Source: an uncultured Collinsella sp. | GTDB taxonomy: Bacteria > Actinomycetota > Coriobacteriia > Coriobacteriales > Coriobacteriaceae | Assembly (NCBI GenBank): GCA_900751695.1 | Contig: CAADSS010000084.1 | Span: 1 to 41,215 of the forward strand | Direction: 5' to 3' | Length of the DNA: 41,215 bases | Shown here: positions 11,264 through 19,460 of the stretch, piece after piece | Layout: the number at the start of each line of letters is the position of its first letter | Numbering within the stretch: the stretch's first letter is position 1 | Translations under genes and position numbers: made by a program | Notes under the pieces: generated by a model | The model's database searches: none | Seen by the model: the letters and a program-made list of their open reading frames with translations, nothing else | What the model was told of the DNA's origin: nothing

Positions 11264-11584
11264 TTAGAACGGCATGCCCGGGATGTTGAGGCCGCCGGTG
11301 ATGGCGCCCATCTGCTTGTTGGCGAGCTCGTTGACGCCGCGGACGGCCTCGTTGACGGCAGCCATGATCATGTCCTGCAGCATATCGACGTCCTCGGGAT
11401 CGAGGGCATCGGGATCGATGGTGAGGTTGACGAGCTCCATCTCGCCGTTAACGGTCACCTTGACCATGCCGCCGCCGGCAGAGGCGTCGACGGTCTGGGA
11501 CTTGAGGTTCTCCTGCGCGGCGGCAAGCTGCTCCTGCATCTTGCGAGCCTGCTTCATCATCTGCTGCATGTTCATACCGGCCAT
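11264..11584 (-). CDS. ybaB: YbaB/EbfC family nucleoid-associated protein
   Basis: 106 aa, starting MAGMNMQQMMKQARKMQEQL, the typical Met/Gln-rich N-terminal helix, followed by the YbaB core (VKVTVNGEMELVNLTIDPDAL) and the C-terminal helix AVNEAVRGVNELANKQM. The family forms dimers that bind DNA. AGGAG lies 7 bases before the ATG. It is cotranscribed with recR. Confidence 0.96.
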   Translation of the reverse strand: MAGMNMQQMMKQARKMQEQLAAAQENLKSQTVDASAGGGMVKVTVNGEMELVNLTIDPDALDPEDVDMLQDMIMAAVNEAVRGVNELANKQMGAITGGLNIPGMPF

Positions 11585-11924
11585 AAGGGCTCCTTTACGT
11601 GCGGCCGCGCGACGAGCTGCAAGGGCAGCCGGAGCGCGGCGGGGCTTTCAAACTCAAAAATCGTACCACGGCGCGCGGCCAGCAAGCGGGGCGGTCACGC
11701 TACCTCAGTCGATATACATGTCCTGGAGTGCAAGCCGCACCCGAAGATTATGCAAAGTTGAATAATTCGCATCTGCATAATATTGAAAGCTAAATCTTGT
11801 AGAGCCGGAATCCGACATTTCATGTGCACCGCTAAAGACCTGCATGCCGATCCGTTGCTCACGGTGACGCGCATGGCAGCGGGGTATAATTTGATTGCCA
11901 TAGATAGTAATTTGGAGGTGCCCC
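11585..11924. other. Intergenic region between ybaB and the 11925 gene
   Basis: Divergent starts flank this 340-bp stretch, so both promoters should lie here. An inverted repeat ATTATGCA (11747-11754) / TGCATAAT (11774-11781) with GAATAATTC between the arms (11760-11768) is AT-rich and could be an operator. No gene is supported. Confidence 0.55.
11885..11890 (+). promoter_or_regulatory. -10 box TATAAT for the 11925 gene
   Basis: A consensus TATAAT lies 35 bases before the start codon. The -35 region (GGTGAC at 11863-11868, 16-bp spacer) is weak. The ribosome-binding site GGAGGTG follows at about 11914. Confidence 0.55.
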
Positions 11925-12398
11925 ATGAATGCCCCCAACGCGCTCCAAAACATCCGCTCAAAACACCCCGTTGCATATGTGGTTCTCTATCTCTTTGTCG
12001 GCTGGGCATTGCTGGTTGTCATCACCCATGCCATAGCTTTTGGAGCAGAACTGCTGATAGCCAGCTCGGACCAGCCCGTCGTCAAATGGGAGACGACCGA
12101 TGAGTGCACCGACGGAACCCGAACCGTCTACTACAACAGCCCGTCCCTCTATCAAGAGTTCAAGGTCAAGATAAAGGACTTCAAGATTGTCGATGCCGAG
12201 CTAGGCGTTTATTTGGCAATCGGAGCAACCATTAACGCCGAGCAAGTCGAGTACACGGACAGCCATGCGACGTATCGTATCGACCTCAGCATCCTAGGCC
12301 GACCGTCACGCACCTGTCTGCTCAAATGCGACATACGCGGCACCACACTACACATGTCCGAAATACAGATGCGCCCGGACAAGGGGTCCTCTTCTTGA
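11925..12398 (+). CDS. Small membrane-anchored hypothetical protein, 157 aa
   Basis: GGAGGTG lies about 5 bases before the ATG. One strong membrane helix (about residues 17-43: VAYVVLYLFVGWALLVVITH and on) is followed by a ~110-residue domain with beta-strand character and three cysteines. No family recognised. It is inserted on the plus strand between dnaX and ybaB, which normally adjoin, and its codon use is less GC-rich than theirs, suggesting later insertion. It converges with dnaX, the stops being 21 bases apart. Confidence 0.8.
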   Translation: MNAPNALQNIRSKHPVAYVVLYLFVGWALLVVITHAIAFGAELLIASSDQPVVKWETTDECTDGTRTVYYNSPSLYQEFKVKIKDFKIVDAELGVYLAIGATINAEQVEYTDSHATYRIDLSILGRPSRTCLLKCDIRGTTLHMSEIQMRPDKGSSS

Positions 12399-12419
12399 GC
12401 AGTATACCCGCCTGCGCAG

Positions 12420-14840
12420 CTACTCCACCGGCTTGAAGATGGTGGCCTGGCCAAAGACGCTGCGGATGAGGGCCTTGGCCTCGTCCTCGGTCTGCGGGAT
12501 GCTCGGGGCTGCGCCCTGATGGCCGAAGGGGCTGCCAGCACCGGGATTGGATTCCCAGGGAGCGGCGGGAGCGTCCTCCTCTTTGGGGGCAGTTGCAGCG
12601 GGCTTGGGCGCGGACGCCGCGGCCGGCACGTCGAACGGGGGCAGATCGTCCCCGCCGGCATCGGCAGCAAAACCGCCGACCATGGCATCGTCGTAGGGAA
12701 CCCGCTCGGATTCCCACGGCGCAGACGGTGCGGCAGGCTGAGCCTTGGGAGCGGCAGAGCGCTCGGGCGCACGGGGCGCGGGCTCGGTCGGGAGCTTGCC
12801 CGTGGCAGGAGCGCCGGCAGGGTTGTCGGAGCGTAGCCAGGGGGCTTTGCCCAGGTCGGACGACTCGGACGCAGGCGCGACGGGCTTGGGCGCGGGCGCC
12901 GGGGCAGCAGGTTTGGGCGTGACGGGCTTAGGCGCCGACAGGGTCGATGCCGCTACCGGTGCCGCTTGCTGCTGCGGCGCGCTGGCGCTCGAGGATACAG
13001 GGGCCGCCGAGGACACGGGCTGCGGGTCCGCAGATGCCGCAGCCCGTGCAGATGGAGAATGCTCCTCATGTTGAGGAGCCGGCGTGCCACCTCCATCCAG
13101 GACATAGTCGACGGTGCGACGACCGAATACCGCGCAGACCGTCGGCAGGACCACCGACTGCGTGTCGGCGCGACCGAGCATCTTGATGGCAAAGGTCGAG
13201 CCCGCGGGGAACGAGACCGTGAGCTTGGAGCCGTCGTCGGCCGTGGCGCGGGCGTTGAGCAAAAGTCCCGCGTAGGAAGCCTGACGCGCCTTGACGCGCT
13301 CGACGACCTCGGCCCATTTGCGCTGGAGCTCGCCGGCGTCCTCGACCGCGGGGGTCTCGGCAGCACCGGCGGCGGCAACCTGGGCGGCGTTGTTGGGCTT
13401 GGACACCGGCACGGTCGATGCAGCAGGCGCGGGAGCCGGAGCCGCGGACTTGAGCGCAGACTGGGCCGCCGGAGCAGCAGCGCCGCGGTCCCAAGGCATG
13501 CCGCCCTGATGCGCGGGCGTAGCAGCGGGGGCGGCGGTCGCCGCAGGAGCAGCAGCTCGGGCGCCCGAGATCAGCGTCGGCTGTTGTGTCGTCGCAGGTG
13601 CAGCCGCGACAGCCGCAGGTGCACTCGCCTGAGCATCAGCCACGCTCGCCGGAACGGCGGCGTTGGCAACCATGGCCTCCAAGCGAGCCACGCGCTCGGC
13701 CAAAGCCTCAATCGTTAAATCGGCCTCGGGACGCGCCAGGCGGGTGCAGGCGATCTCGAGCACCAGGCGCACGTCGCTCGCGCCCCTCATCTCCAGTGCG
13801 GCATCGTCGAGCACCGTCAGCACACGGGCCAGGCGGTCGGCAGGATGCTCGCCAAAGGCAGCGGCCTCGGCTGCAAGCGCCTCGGCCTGCTCGGAGCCGC
13901 CCTCAAACAACTCGGCACGGGCACCGGCAACGCAGGCAACATACACGTCGCGTACGTGCGCAACCAGGTCGCGCGTCAGTTCCAGCAGATCGTTACCTTC
14001 CTCGACCTGCGCGCGAATAAGCCCATAGAGCTCGGCGACATCACGATCGGCAATGGCGCGCGCAAACTCGCCCAGAATCTGGTCCGAAACTTCGCCCAAA
14101 AGCGAGCGGGCATCGTCCGCATGCACGGTGCCGTTGCCGAAGACGCTCAGCTGCTCCAGCGTGGAAAGCGCGTCGCGCATGCCGCCCTTGGCATGGCGTG
14201 CCACGATGGCAAGCGCCTCGTCGTCGTAGTCGAAGCCCTCCTGCTCGCACACGTATGCCAGGCGGCGCTCGATATCCTCGTTACCGATGCGGTGGAAATC
14301 GAAGCGCTGGCAGCGCGAGAGGATTGTCTCCAGAATCTTTTGCGGGTCGGTGGTGCACAGCACAAAGATCACGTGCGCCGGCGGCTCCTCGAGCGTCTTG
14401 AGCAGCGCGTTAAACGCCGCCGTCGTGAGCATGTGGACCTCGTCGATGATATAGATCTTGTACTTGCCGCGCACCGGGGCAAAGTTGACGGAGTTGATGA
14501 TCTCCTCGCGCACATTGTCTACGCCGGTACGGCTTGCGGCGTCGAGCTCGTAGACGTCCGGGTGGTTGCCCTCGGCGATGAGCTCGCATTCCTCACAGGT
14601 GCCGTCGGGCATGCAGCCGCTTGCACCCTCGGCGCGCGCCGCCTCGGCATTTCGGCACAGCAGCGCCTTGGCCAGGATGCGCGCCATGGTGGTCTTGCCC
14701 GTGCCACGCGGACCGCAGAACAGGTACGCATGGGACAGGCGTCCCTCGGTGATGGCGTGCTCGAGCGTCGAGACGATATGCTGCTGGCCCACCACGGAGT
14801 CGAAGGTGAGCGGGCGATACTTTCGGTACAACGATTCCAT
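12420..14840 (-). CDS. dnaX: DNA polymerase III subunit gamma/tau
   Basis: 806 aa. The start is the ATG of MESLYRKYRP, preceded by GGGGGAG; the frame runs further upstream but without family similarity. The AAA+ domain has Walker A GPRGTGKTT (43-51), a zinc module with cysteines near 62, 76, 82 and 85, the DEVHML box (133-138) and the sensor-1 and SRC arginine-finger motifs. Residues beyond ~430 are a very long Ala/Pro-rich linker, interrupted by one folded section (WAEVVERVKAR...TVSFPAGSTFAIK) like the tau domain III-V region, and an end with repeated PWE/PW motifs. It loads the sliding clamp in the replisome. No slippery sequence for a gamma form was noticed. Confidence 0.97.
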   Translation of the reverse strand: MESLYRKYRPLTFDSVVGQQHIVSTLEHAITEGRLSHAYLFCGPRGTGKTTMARILAKALLCRNAEAARAEGASGCMPDGTCEECELIAEGNHPDVYELDAASRTGVDNVREEIINSVNFAPVRGKYKIYIIDEVHMLTTAAFNALLKTLEEPPAHVIFVLCTTDPQKILETILSRCQRFDFHRIGNEDIERRLAYVCEQEGFDYDDEALAIVARHAKGGMRDALSTLEQLSVFGNGTVHADDARSLLGEVSDQILGEFARAIADRDVAELYGLIRAQVEEGNDLLELTRDLVAHVRDVYVACVAGARAELFEGGSEQAEALAAEAAAFGEHPADRLARVLTVLDDAALEMRGASDVRLVLEIACTRLARPEADLTIEALAERVARLEAMVANAAVPASVADAQASAPAAVAAAPATTQQPTLISGARAAAPAATAAPAATPAHQGGMPWDRGAAAPAAQSALKSAAPAPAPAASTVPVSKPNNAAQVAAAGAAETPAVEDAGELQRKWAEVVERVKARQASYAGLLLNARATADDGSKLTVSFPAGSTFAIKMLGRADTQSVVLPTVCAVFGRRTVDYVLDGGGTPAPQHEEHSPSARAAASADPQPVSSAAPVSSSASAPQQQAAPVAASTLSAPKPVTPKPAAPAPAPKPVAPASESSDLGKAPWLRSDNPAGAPATGKLPTEPAPRAPERSAAPKAQPAAPSAPWESERVPYDDAMVGGFAADAGGDDLPPFDVPAAASAPKPAATAPKEEDAPAAPWESNPGAGSPFGHQGAAPSIPQTEDEAKALIRSVFGQATIFKPVE

Positions 14841-14955
14841 GGGTGCTCCCCCGGGTATACTGAGTCTTGTTGCCGCGGCGGCCATGCGGTCGCACGGCAT
14901 ACTGCATCCATAATAACCCGTACGGCGAGCCCGCCGCGATAGGAGTCCAAAGAGC

Positions 14956-15681
14956 ATGGCAGACGCAGAGAGCAACCTCGTTCCCTCCGAAGCAGCCGAC
15001 CAGGTCGAGGTCGCGCTCGAGACGCAGGCAGCAGCCGATGACGGCATCCTGTACCTCAACGAGTATCAGTACGAAAACGACCTCGTCACCGACTTTGCGC
15101 GCCTGGTCGCCTCGCCCAGGCGCCGTGGCTCCCTGTACGTCGCCGCGGCGATTGCCGCGCTCATCGGCATCGGCATGCTGGTGGCCGGCGGCAACTGGAT
15201 CAAGTTCGGCGTCGTCCTGATCGTATTCGGCGCCTTTTTGGCCTGGTGGAGCAAAAATCTGCACCATACGCTTGCGCGCGACTTTATCGAAGCCGTCGAG
15301 GCAGACGAGTCCATGGGCGGCCGCTACCGCCGCGTCGCCGCCAACGAGGACGGCCTGATGGTCTGGGGCAAGAGCGGCAAGTCGCAGTTCTTCCCGTTTG
15401 AAAAGCTCGACCATGTACTCGACGGCGAGCGCATCTTTGTGGCCATGTTCGCCGACCAGGGCGTGACGATCCCTAAGGACACTTTTGTGCGTGGTGATGC
15501 CGAGCGGTTTGGTCCCTTCCTTAAGGCGCGCATCAACAAAAAGCTCCGCATCGAGACCAAGAAGAAGAAAATGAAGGCCGAGAAGGCCGCAGCCGAAGCT
15601 AAGCAGGGCGACAAGGCCGACAAGCCCCAGGACAACAAGGGCAAGCGGCGCAAGCAGAAGAAGAGCAAGAAGAAGCGCTAG
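14956..15681 (+). CDS. YcxB-like membrane protein, 241 aa
   Basis: AGGAG lies about 11 bases before the ATG. Residues about 55-95 form two close membrane helices (SLYVAAAIAALIGIGMLVAG and WIKFGVVLIVFGAFLAWW). Next comes a soluble domain with the YcxB-type pattern EDGLMVWGKSGKSQFFPFEKLDHV...IPKDTF (about 130-180). The last 50 residues are highly Lys/Ala-rich and disordered. Function unknown. It is divergent from dnaX, with 115 bp for both promoters. Confidence 0.8.
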   Translation: MADAESNLVPSEAADQVEVALETQAAADDGILYLNEYQYENDLVTDFARLVASPRRRGSLYVAAAIAALIGIGMLVAGGNWIKFGVVLIVFGAFLAWWSKNLHHTLARDFIEAVEADESMGGRYRRVAANEDGLMVWGKSGKSQFFPFEKLDHVLDGERIFVAMFADQGVTIPKDTFVRGDAERFGPFLKARINKKLRIETKKKKMKAEKAAAEAKQGDKADKPQDNKGKRRKQKKSKKKR

Positions 15682-15706
15682 GGCCGAGCGCCACTGCGAA
15701 GGAAAT

Positions 15707-15732
15707 CTCATCCCGCTTCAGCGTAGGATGAG
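15707..15732. terminator. Hairpin between converging genes
   Basis: CTCATCC (15707-15713, with flanking pairing) and GGATGAG (15726-15732) pair perfectly across 12 nt. It lies between the stops at 15681 (+) and 15756 (-). There is no long U tract, so it is a probable but not certain terminator. Confidence 0.5.
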
Positions 15733-15755
15733 GCTCCCCCAACAGGACCTTCGAG

Positions 15756-16424
15756 TTACTTCACTTCAAACCTTAAGAGCCTCCGCTCCGGCAGATCGGT
15801 CATCTTCATCGTATAGGCTCCGGGAAACGCTTTCTCAAAACGGACGGTTTCATAATCTTCGAAATAGTCGTTGGTGTTTTGCATCATAAATGGGACGAGC
15901 AACTCGTTTTCTGCCCCAACCTCCACGGCAAACGCAGCAGAGCCGCCAAGGACCGGCATGGCTTGCGTTATCAGATCGGTATTGACTACAAAATCATAGT
16001 TTGGCGCAGACTCCGGAACCAGATGCCAAACATACGCTTTGATTCCACCGTCGATATTATCCCTATTTCTGACACGCATCTTTACGGCGATAACGCACGT
16101 GATGTCGGCATCCTTCAGTCTCGTTTTCGTATCCACGGTGCCATATTTTGAATAATCGTCATGCGCTCGTTTGAGATACTCGCGCGGCGTGAGTAGTTCT
16201 GCTCCATCTATGCAAAACGAATACCCATCAGTCACCACATCTTTCGATCCCAGAAACGCTCCATCCATCGAGAGCCATTCGCCCTCCGCGTAATATTTCT
16301 CAGGAATGACTGTCCGATTCCTGTTAACGACGCTCACCCTCATGCCCGCAAGGCCGGTAGCAGCACAGCAAAAAAGCGCGAGCGCCGATCTTCTCGTCCA
16401 CAGGGTCTTCTTCATCGCGCTCAC
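15756..16424 (-). CDS. Exported or membrane-anchored protein next to an ABC transporter (DUF5028-like)
   Basis: 222 aa. The GTG at 16424 overlaps the TGA of the ABC ATPase gene (GTGA), and AAAGG lies just before it; an ATG three codons later is the alternative. The N-terminus has a basic stretch and a hydrophobic segment (ALALFCCAATGLAGM) like a signal or anchor. The rest is a beta-rich domain with YYAEGEWLSMDGAFLG near the N-terminus. Similar proteins, annotated DUF5028, sit beside ABC transporters in lantibiotic-type loci of related bacteria; that match is from memory and not checked. A role as immunity or accessory protein of the transporter is inferred from position. Confidence 0.7.
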   Translation of the reverse strand: MSAMKKTLWTRRSALALFCCAATGLAGMRVSVVNRNRTVIPEKYYAEGEWLSMDGAFLGSKDVVTDGYSFCIDGAELLTPREYLKRAHDDYSKYGTVDTKTRLKDADITCVIAVKMRVRNRDNIDGGIKAYVWHLVPESAPNYDFVVNTDLITQAMPVLGGSAAFAVEVGAENELLVPFMMQNTNDYFEDYETVRFEKAFPGAYTMKMTDLPERRLLRFEVK

Positions 16425-17065
16425 GACCTTTCCCGAACTTCCACAACGGCACCGTCGCGCATGCAGTAAACCCGATCGGCCAGCTCCTCGAGCACCTCTC
16501 CGTCATGGCTAGACAGAAGAACCTCGCGACCCGTTGATGCCGCCATCGCCACAACACGCTTGAGCATTTCAACGCCCGCTTCGTCGAGGGCATTTGTTGG
16601 TTCATCGAGAACAAGCATCTTCGGCTTTTCCATAATCGCCGCAGCTATCCCCAGACGCTGCTTCATCCCAAGCGAGTATGCTCGGAACTTCTTTTTTTCG
16701 TCTGCATCGAGCCCCACGAGCCGCAGGGCGGAGCGAATGTCCTCGGGGGTGGCAACGCCCTTGATTTGAGCTATGAGTTCCAGATTGTCGTAGCCAGACA
16801 GATATCCTAAAAAGGAAGGAGCCTCTATCAACATCCCAAGACTCGGCGGAAACGAGATATCAGCCCCAAGTCTTTGACCATCGATAATGATTTCGCCCTC
16901 GGTGGGTCTAATCAATCCGCAGACCGCTCGCATTAGCATGGTCTTGCCCGAACCGTTTATCCCCTGAAGCCCGACCACAGTCCCAGGGTCAACCTCGATA
17001 GACACGTTGCGCAGGACATCGTTTTTGCCCATGCGCTTCGATACGTCCCTAACGATCACGCTCAT
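16421..17065 (-). CDS. ABC transporter ATP-binding protein
   Basis: 214 aa. Start at the ATG of MSVIVRDVSK, with AGAGGG upstream; the frame extends to 17236 without similarity. Walker A GINGSGKT (35-42), Q-loop region near FPPSLGML, signature YSLGMKQRLG, Walker B MLVLDEPTN, switch histidine in SSHD. This is the type found in bacitracin/lantibiotic export and immunity transporters, but short: it ends about 20 residues after the switch and lacks the C-terminal extension of BcrA-like proteins. The ATGA overlap with the upstream permease (17062-17065) shows translational coupling. Confidence 0.93.
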   Translation of the reverse strand: MSVIVRDVSKRMGKNDVLRNVSIEVDPGTVVGLQGINGSGKTMLMRAVCGLIRPTEGEIIIDGQRLGADISFPPSLGMLIEAPSFLGYLSGYDNLELIAQIKGVATPEDIRSALRLVGLDADEKKKFRAYSLGMKQRLGIAAAIMEKPKMLVLDEPTNALDEAGVEMLKRVVAMAASTGREVLLSSHDGEVLEELADRVYCMRDGAVVEVRERS

Positions 17066-17898
17066 ATCTTGTCCCTCTTTTCGATAAGATCGGCCTTTCG
17101 AAACCACAGTCCACCCAACGATAGACATAACGACATAATCACAATTGAAAACAAGCCACTCGAGCCCGTCGCAATTCCTTCTTTGACGATTCCACCCCAG
17201 CGCAACAGCATCAAGGCATTTCCCAGCAGCGCCCAATGCCGCGCATATGCCGAACAGATCAGGTAGCTCATTACAACCGCAAATGAGGCTGACGGCCCAA
17301 GCACAAACCCAACCGCTGCCTGTGCAAACGCAAGCGCCTCAAAAGCAAAAAAGAGACCTATGAAAAACGGCAGCGCATCCGCCTCGCCCACTTTGAGAAA
17401 CCACGGCGCCAAATTAGCCAGCTGAAGCGACTCGCCATGGATGACCGCGCTGAACGAGGCGCTCACCATCAAGCTCCAAATCACAACAGAGCAAACCACC
17501 ACAAGCAGCGAAAATGCCGTTATTGCCGTTACTGAGATAAAACGCGAGACCCACCAAAGGGTTCTCGCCCGGCATCGGACAAGCGTTTGCAAACCAAACC
17601 CGTGCAACGATTCGGCGGGATAATCGAGTGTTGTATAGAGAATAAGCAGAATGAGAAATAGCCATCCTAGCGGAGGCACAAACATGACCCCGGGCCTAGG
17701 CTCAAACGGAGCAGATCCGGCAAACACGAGCGCAAGATTGTCCGCAAACCCCAAGGTATCCGTCCTGACCCCATACACAGAAGACAATCCGTAGGCGTAC
17801 ACCAGGTTCGCAACGGTCACTGCTGCAATCGCAATAAAGGTAATGATGTTCTTCTTCAAAACGGTCCTCAGGTCCGCGGCGACCAGCCTAAACAGCAT
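17062..17898 (-). CDS. ABC transporter permease (second of two)
   Basis: 278 aa. The ATG at 17898 shares one base with the TGA of the upstream permease (TGATG); a longer frame from 17922 has no ribosome site. Six membrane helices are visible, starting NIITFIAIAAVTVANLVYAYGL and ending in IVIMSLCLSLGGLWF. It fits the ABC-2 fold of peptide or lantibiotic export/immunity permeases. Together with the ATPase and the other permease it makes an asymmetric transporter. Confidence 0.85.
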   Translation of the reverse strand: MLFRLVAADLRTVLKKNIITFIAIAAVTVANLVYAYGLSSVYGVRTDTLGFADNLALVFAGSAPFEPRPGVMFVPPLGWLFLILLILYTTLDYPAESLHGFGLQTLVRCRARTLWWVSRFISVTAITAFSLLVVVCSVVIWSLMVSASFSAVIHGESLQLANLAPWFLKVGEADALPFFIGLFFAFEALAFAQAAVGFVLGPSASFAVVMSYLICSAYARHWALLGNALMLLRWGGIVKEGIATGSSGLFSIVIMSLCLSLGGLWFRKADLIEKRDKI

Positions 17899-18779
17899 CA
17901 GACCATCTCCCGCCTTTTCCACGCCCCAGAAAAAGCCAACGAAGCAAGGGTCAATAATATGATTTCCGCAAAACCGGCTCGAATGTCTGGCCAGTTATTC
18001 AGCGATTCCGACCTGATGCTGTTGAGGATATTGCAGTTAAACCCCACGCAAGCCATTACGCCGAAGATCCAGCCATTTGCAAAATGCCACGCAACCATTA
18101 GCAGATACGGGACAATTATCGCTTTGATTCTGCTACGAAACAAAATTGAGAAGCCAGTTACAGCCATGGATAAAGTCCCGAGCGTGACAGCATCGAACAG
18201 CGTGTATGCGAGCACATACGACAAAGGATGCGAATAAAATAGACCGGAGAAGTAGCTATGCAGGTAAAGTCCTACGTAAGTCGACTCATCGACCCGAGGA
18301 AGATACGCAGGAAAAAGCATCGAGACGATCAGGAAATTGACGAGCAGAGGAATGGCAGTCACTGTAAACGCGGAGAGGAAAGCAGACAGCATCTTTACGT
18401 TCACGTACGCCTTTCTGGAAACGCGCGTGCATATCTGCATGTCATAACCACTCAAACGCTCAAAGAGGCACGACCAAGATCCAGCCAACATTGCAAGCAG
18501 GGGCAGTGCATAGAAAAACACCGACGCAGACAGCGGCGCGTTCGCGCTCACAACAATCCAGTTACCGAAGCTGCTTTCACGTGTTTGACCGAGATAATTT
18601 TTGGCTTGCATGCCAACGCCGTAACCAAAAGAAAGAAGGTTGTGACGTTCTTTTTCCAAATTTGCCCACGGCTCCAGCGCGGCAACTATTGCAACTGCGA
18701 CTGCAATCAAGAGAGCAAAGATAAAAGCTGGACGTCTTATCGTTTTCGACAGTTCGTATCTTGCGAGCTTTTGGTTCAT
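17898..18779 (-). CDS. ABC transporter permease (first of two)
   Basis: 293 aa. Start at the ATG of MNQKLARYELSKTIRRP with GGAGGAG upstream. The pattern is an amphipathic N-terminal helix, a first membrane helix (AFIFALLIAVAVAIVAALEP), a large outer loop of ~60 residues, then five helices. This matches ABC-2 type permeases that have an extracellular loop after helix 1. It follows the secreted-protein gene by 54 bases, and the two are probably cotranscribed. Confidence 0.85.
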   Translation of the reverse strand: MNQKLARYELSKTIRRPAFIFALLIAVAVAIVAALEPWANLEKERHNLLSFGYGVGMQAKNYLGQTRESSFGNWIVVSANAPLSASVFFYALPLLAMLAGSWSCLFERLSGYDMQICTRVSRKAYVNVKMLSAFLSAFTVTAIPLLVNFLIVSMLFPAYLPRVDESTYVGLYLHSYFSGLFYSHPLSYVLAYTLFDAVTLGTLSMAVTGFSILFRSRIKAIIVPYLLMVAWHFANGWIFGVMACVGFNCNILNSIRSESLNNWPDIRAGFAEIILLTLASLAFSGAWKRREMV

Positions 18780-18833
18780 ACGTACTCCTCCCCCTTCCGA
18801 CCCAGAAAGCCGGAAGGGAGCCATTTAAAACAA

Positions 18834-19346
18834 CTATGCGGGAAGCTTGCGGAAATGCCCGACGCAGTCGGGGCTCCATACACCAATAACAGTGCCGTAG
18901 CCAGACTCCGCCCATGCAGTCAGTCGCGCCGCAGATCGCCCGTTCTCACGGACGAGGTTATACATTTCCCACTGTCCCTTGTGATTCGAACGATACGTTC
19001 CCTGAGTACAATTCATGCTGCCGCTACCGCTTGTGTTATACGCACCGTCTGTATATAACCGAAGCGGATTTCCCGTATAACCTTGGATATCCAGATAGAG
19101 CGATGAGGAATCATCCTTTTGACGGTAGCCAGTTGCACTCGTCCCGGCACATTGAAAACTAAATGCCCTATCGGCATTGTTCGTACAGGTCGTAATTCCC
19201 GTATCGGCGTTTTGAGTAATGCTAGAAACCTGAGAGGTGTCAAACTCCTCTTGCGCGAACGATGCAGCGGGAACCCCTAGGGACAGACCCGCAGCAATCG
19301 CCAACCCGACTCCGATTCGAGTAATAGCGCTCCTTGGCTTAATCAT
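18834..19346 (-). CDS. Small secreted protein with four cysteines, possible bacteriocin-like product
   Basis: 170 aa. ATG at 19346 behind GGAGAAGG; a TTG 12 bases earlier is rejected because it would overlap the ribosome site. A classical signal peptide (basic start, GVGLAIAAGLSLGVPAASFA) probably ends before QEEFD. The mature part of ~135 residues is Ser/Thr/Gly/Asn-rich with exactly four Cys (TTCTN, FQCAG, MNCTQ, PDCVG), so two disulfides are possible. It ends in GVWSPDCVGHFRKLPA. This resembles small secreted proteins encoded beside ABC transporters (DUF2712 or lactococcin-972-type loci), but I cannot assign the family firmly. It may be the substrate of, or the signal for, the transporter downstream. 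Confidence 0.75.
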   Translation of the reverse strand: MIKPRSAITRIGVGLAIAAGLSLGVPAASFAQEEFDTSQVSSITQNADTGITTCTNNADRAFSFQCAGTSATGYRQKDDSSSLYLDIQGYTGNPLRLYTDGAYNTSGSGSMNCTQGTYRSNHKGQWEMYNLVRENGRSAARLTAWAESGYGTVIGVWSPDCVGHFRKLPA

Positions 19347-19419
19347 GGCCTTCTCCAATCAAAAGCGGCTAACAATGCGTCGACGCACAGCAACCTTTGC
19401 ATGAATGGAGAAAGATGTC

Positions 19420-19460
19420 TGTAAACACTCGCTATTGAGTTGATAATCCAGGCGTTTACA
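19420..19460. promoter_or_regulatory. Inverted repeat between the regulator and the secreted-protein gene
   Basis: TGTAAAC (19420-19426) and GTTTACA (19454-19460) face each other across 27 bp. The right arm overlaps the stop codon region of the LuxR gene, and the left arm is 74 bases before the secreted-protein start. It may be an operator for the downstream operon. Confidence 0.4.

Noticed and set aside
13845..14942. 365-aa plus-strand frame opposite dnaX, and similar frames at 12966-13718 and 14593-15711
   Set aside because: They overlap the AAA+ and linker parts of dnaX or the YcxB-like gene; no family features.
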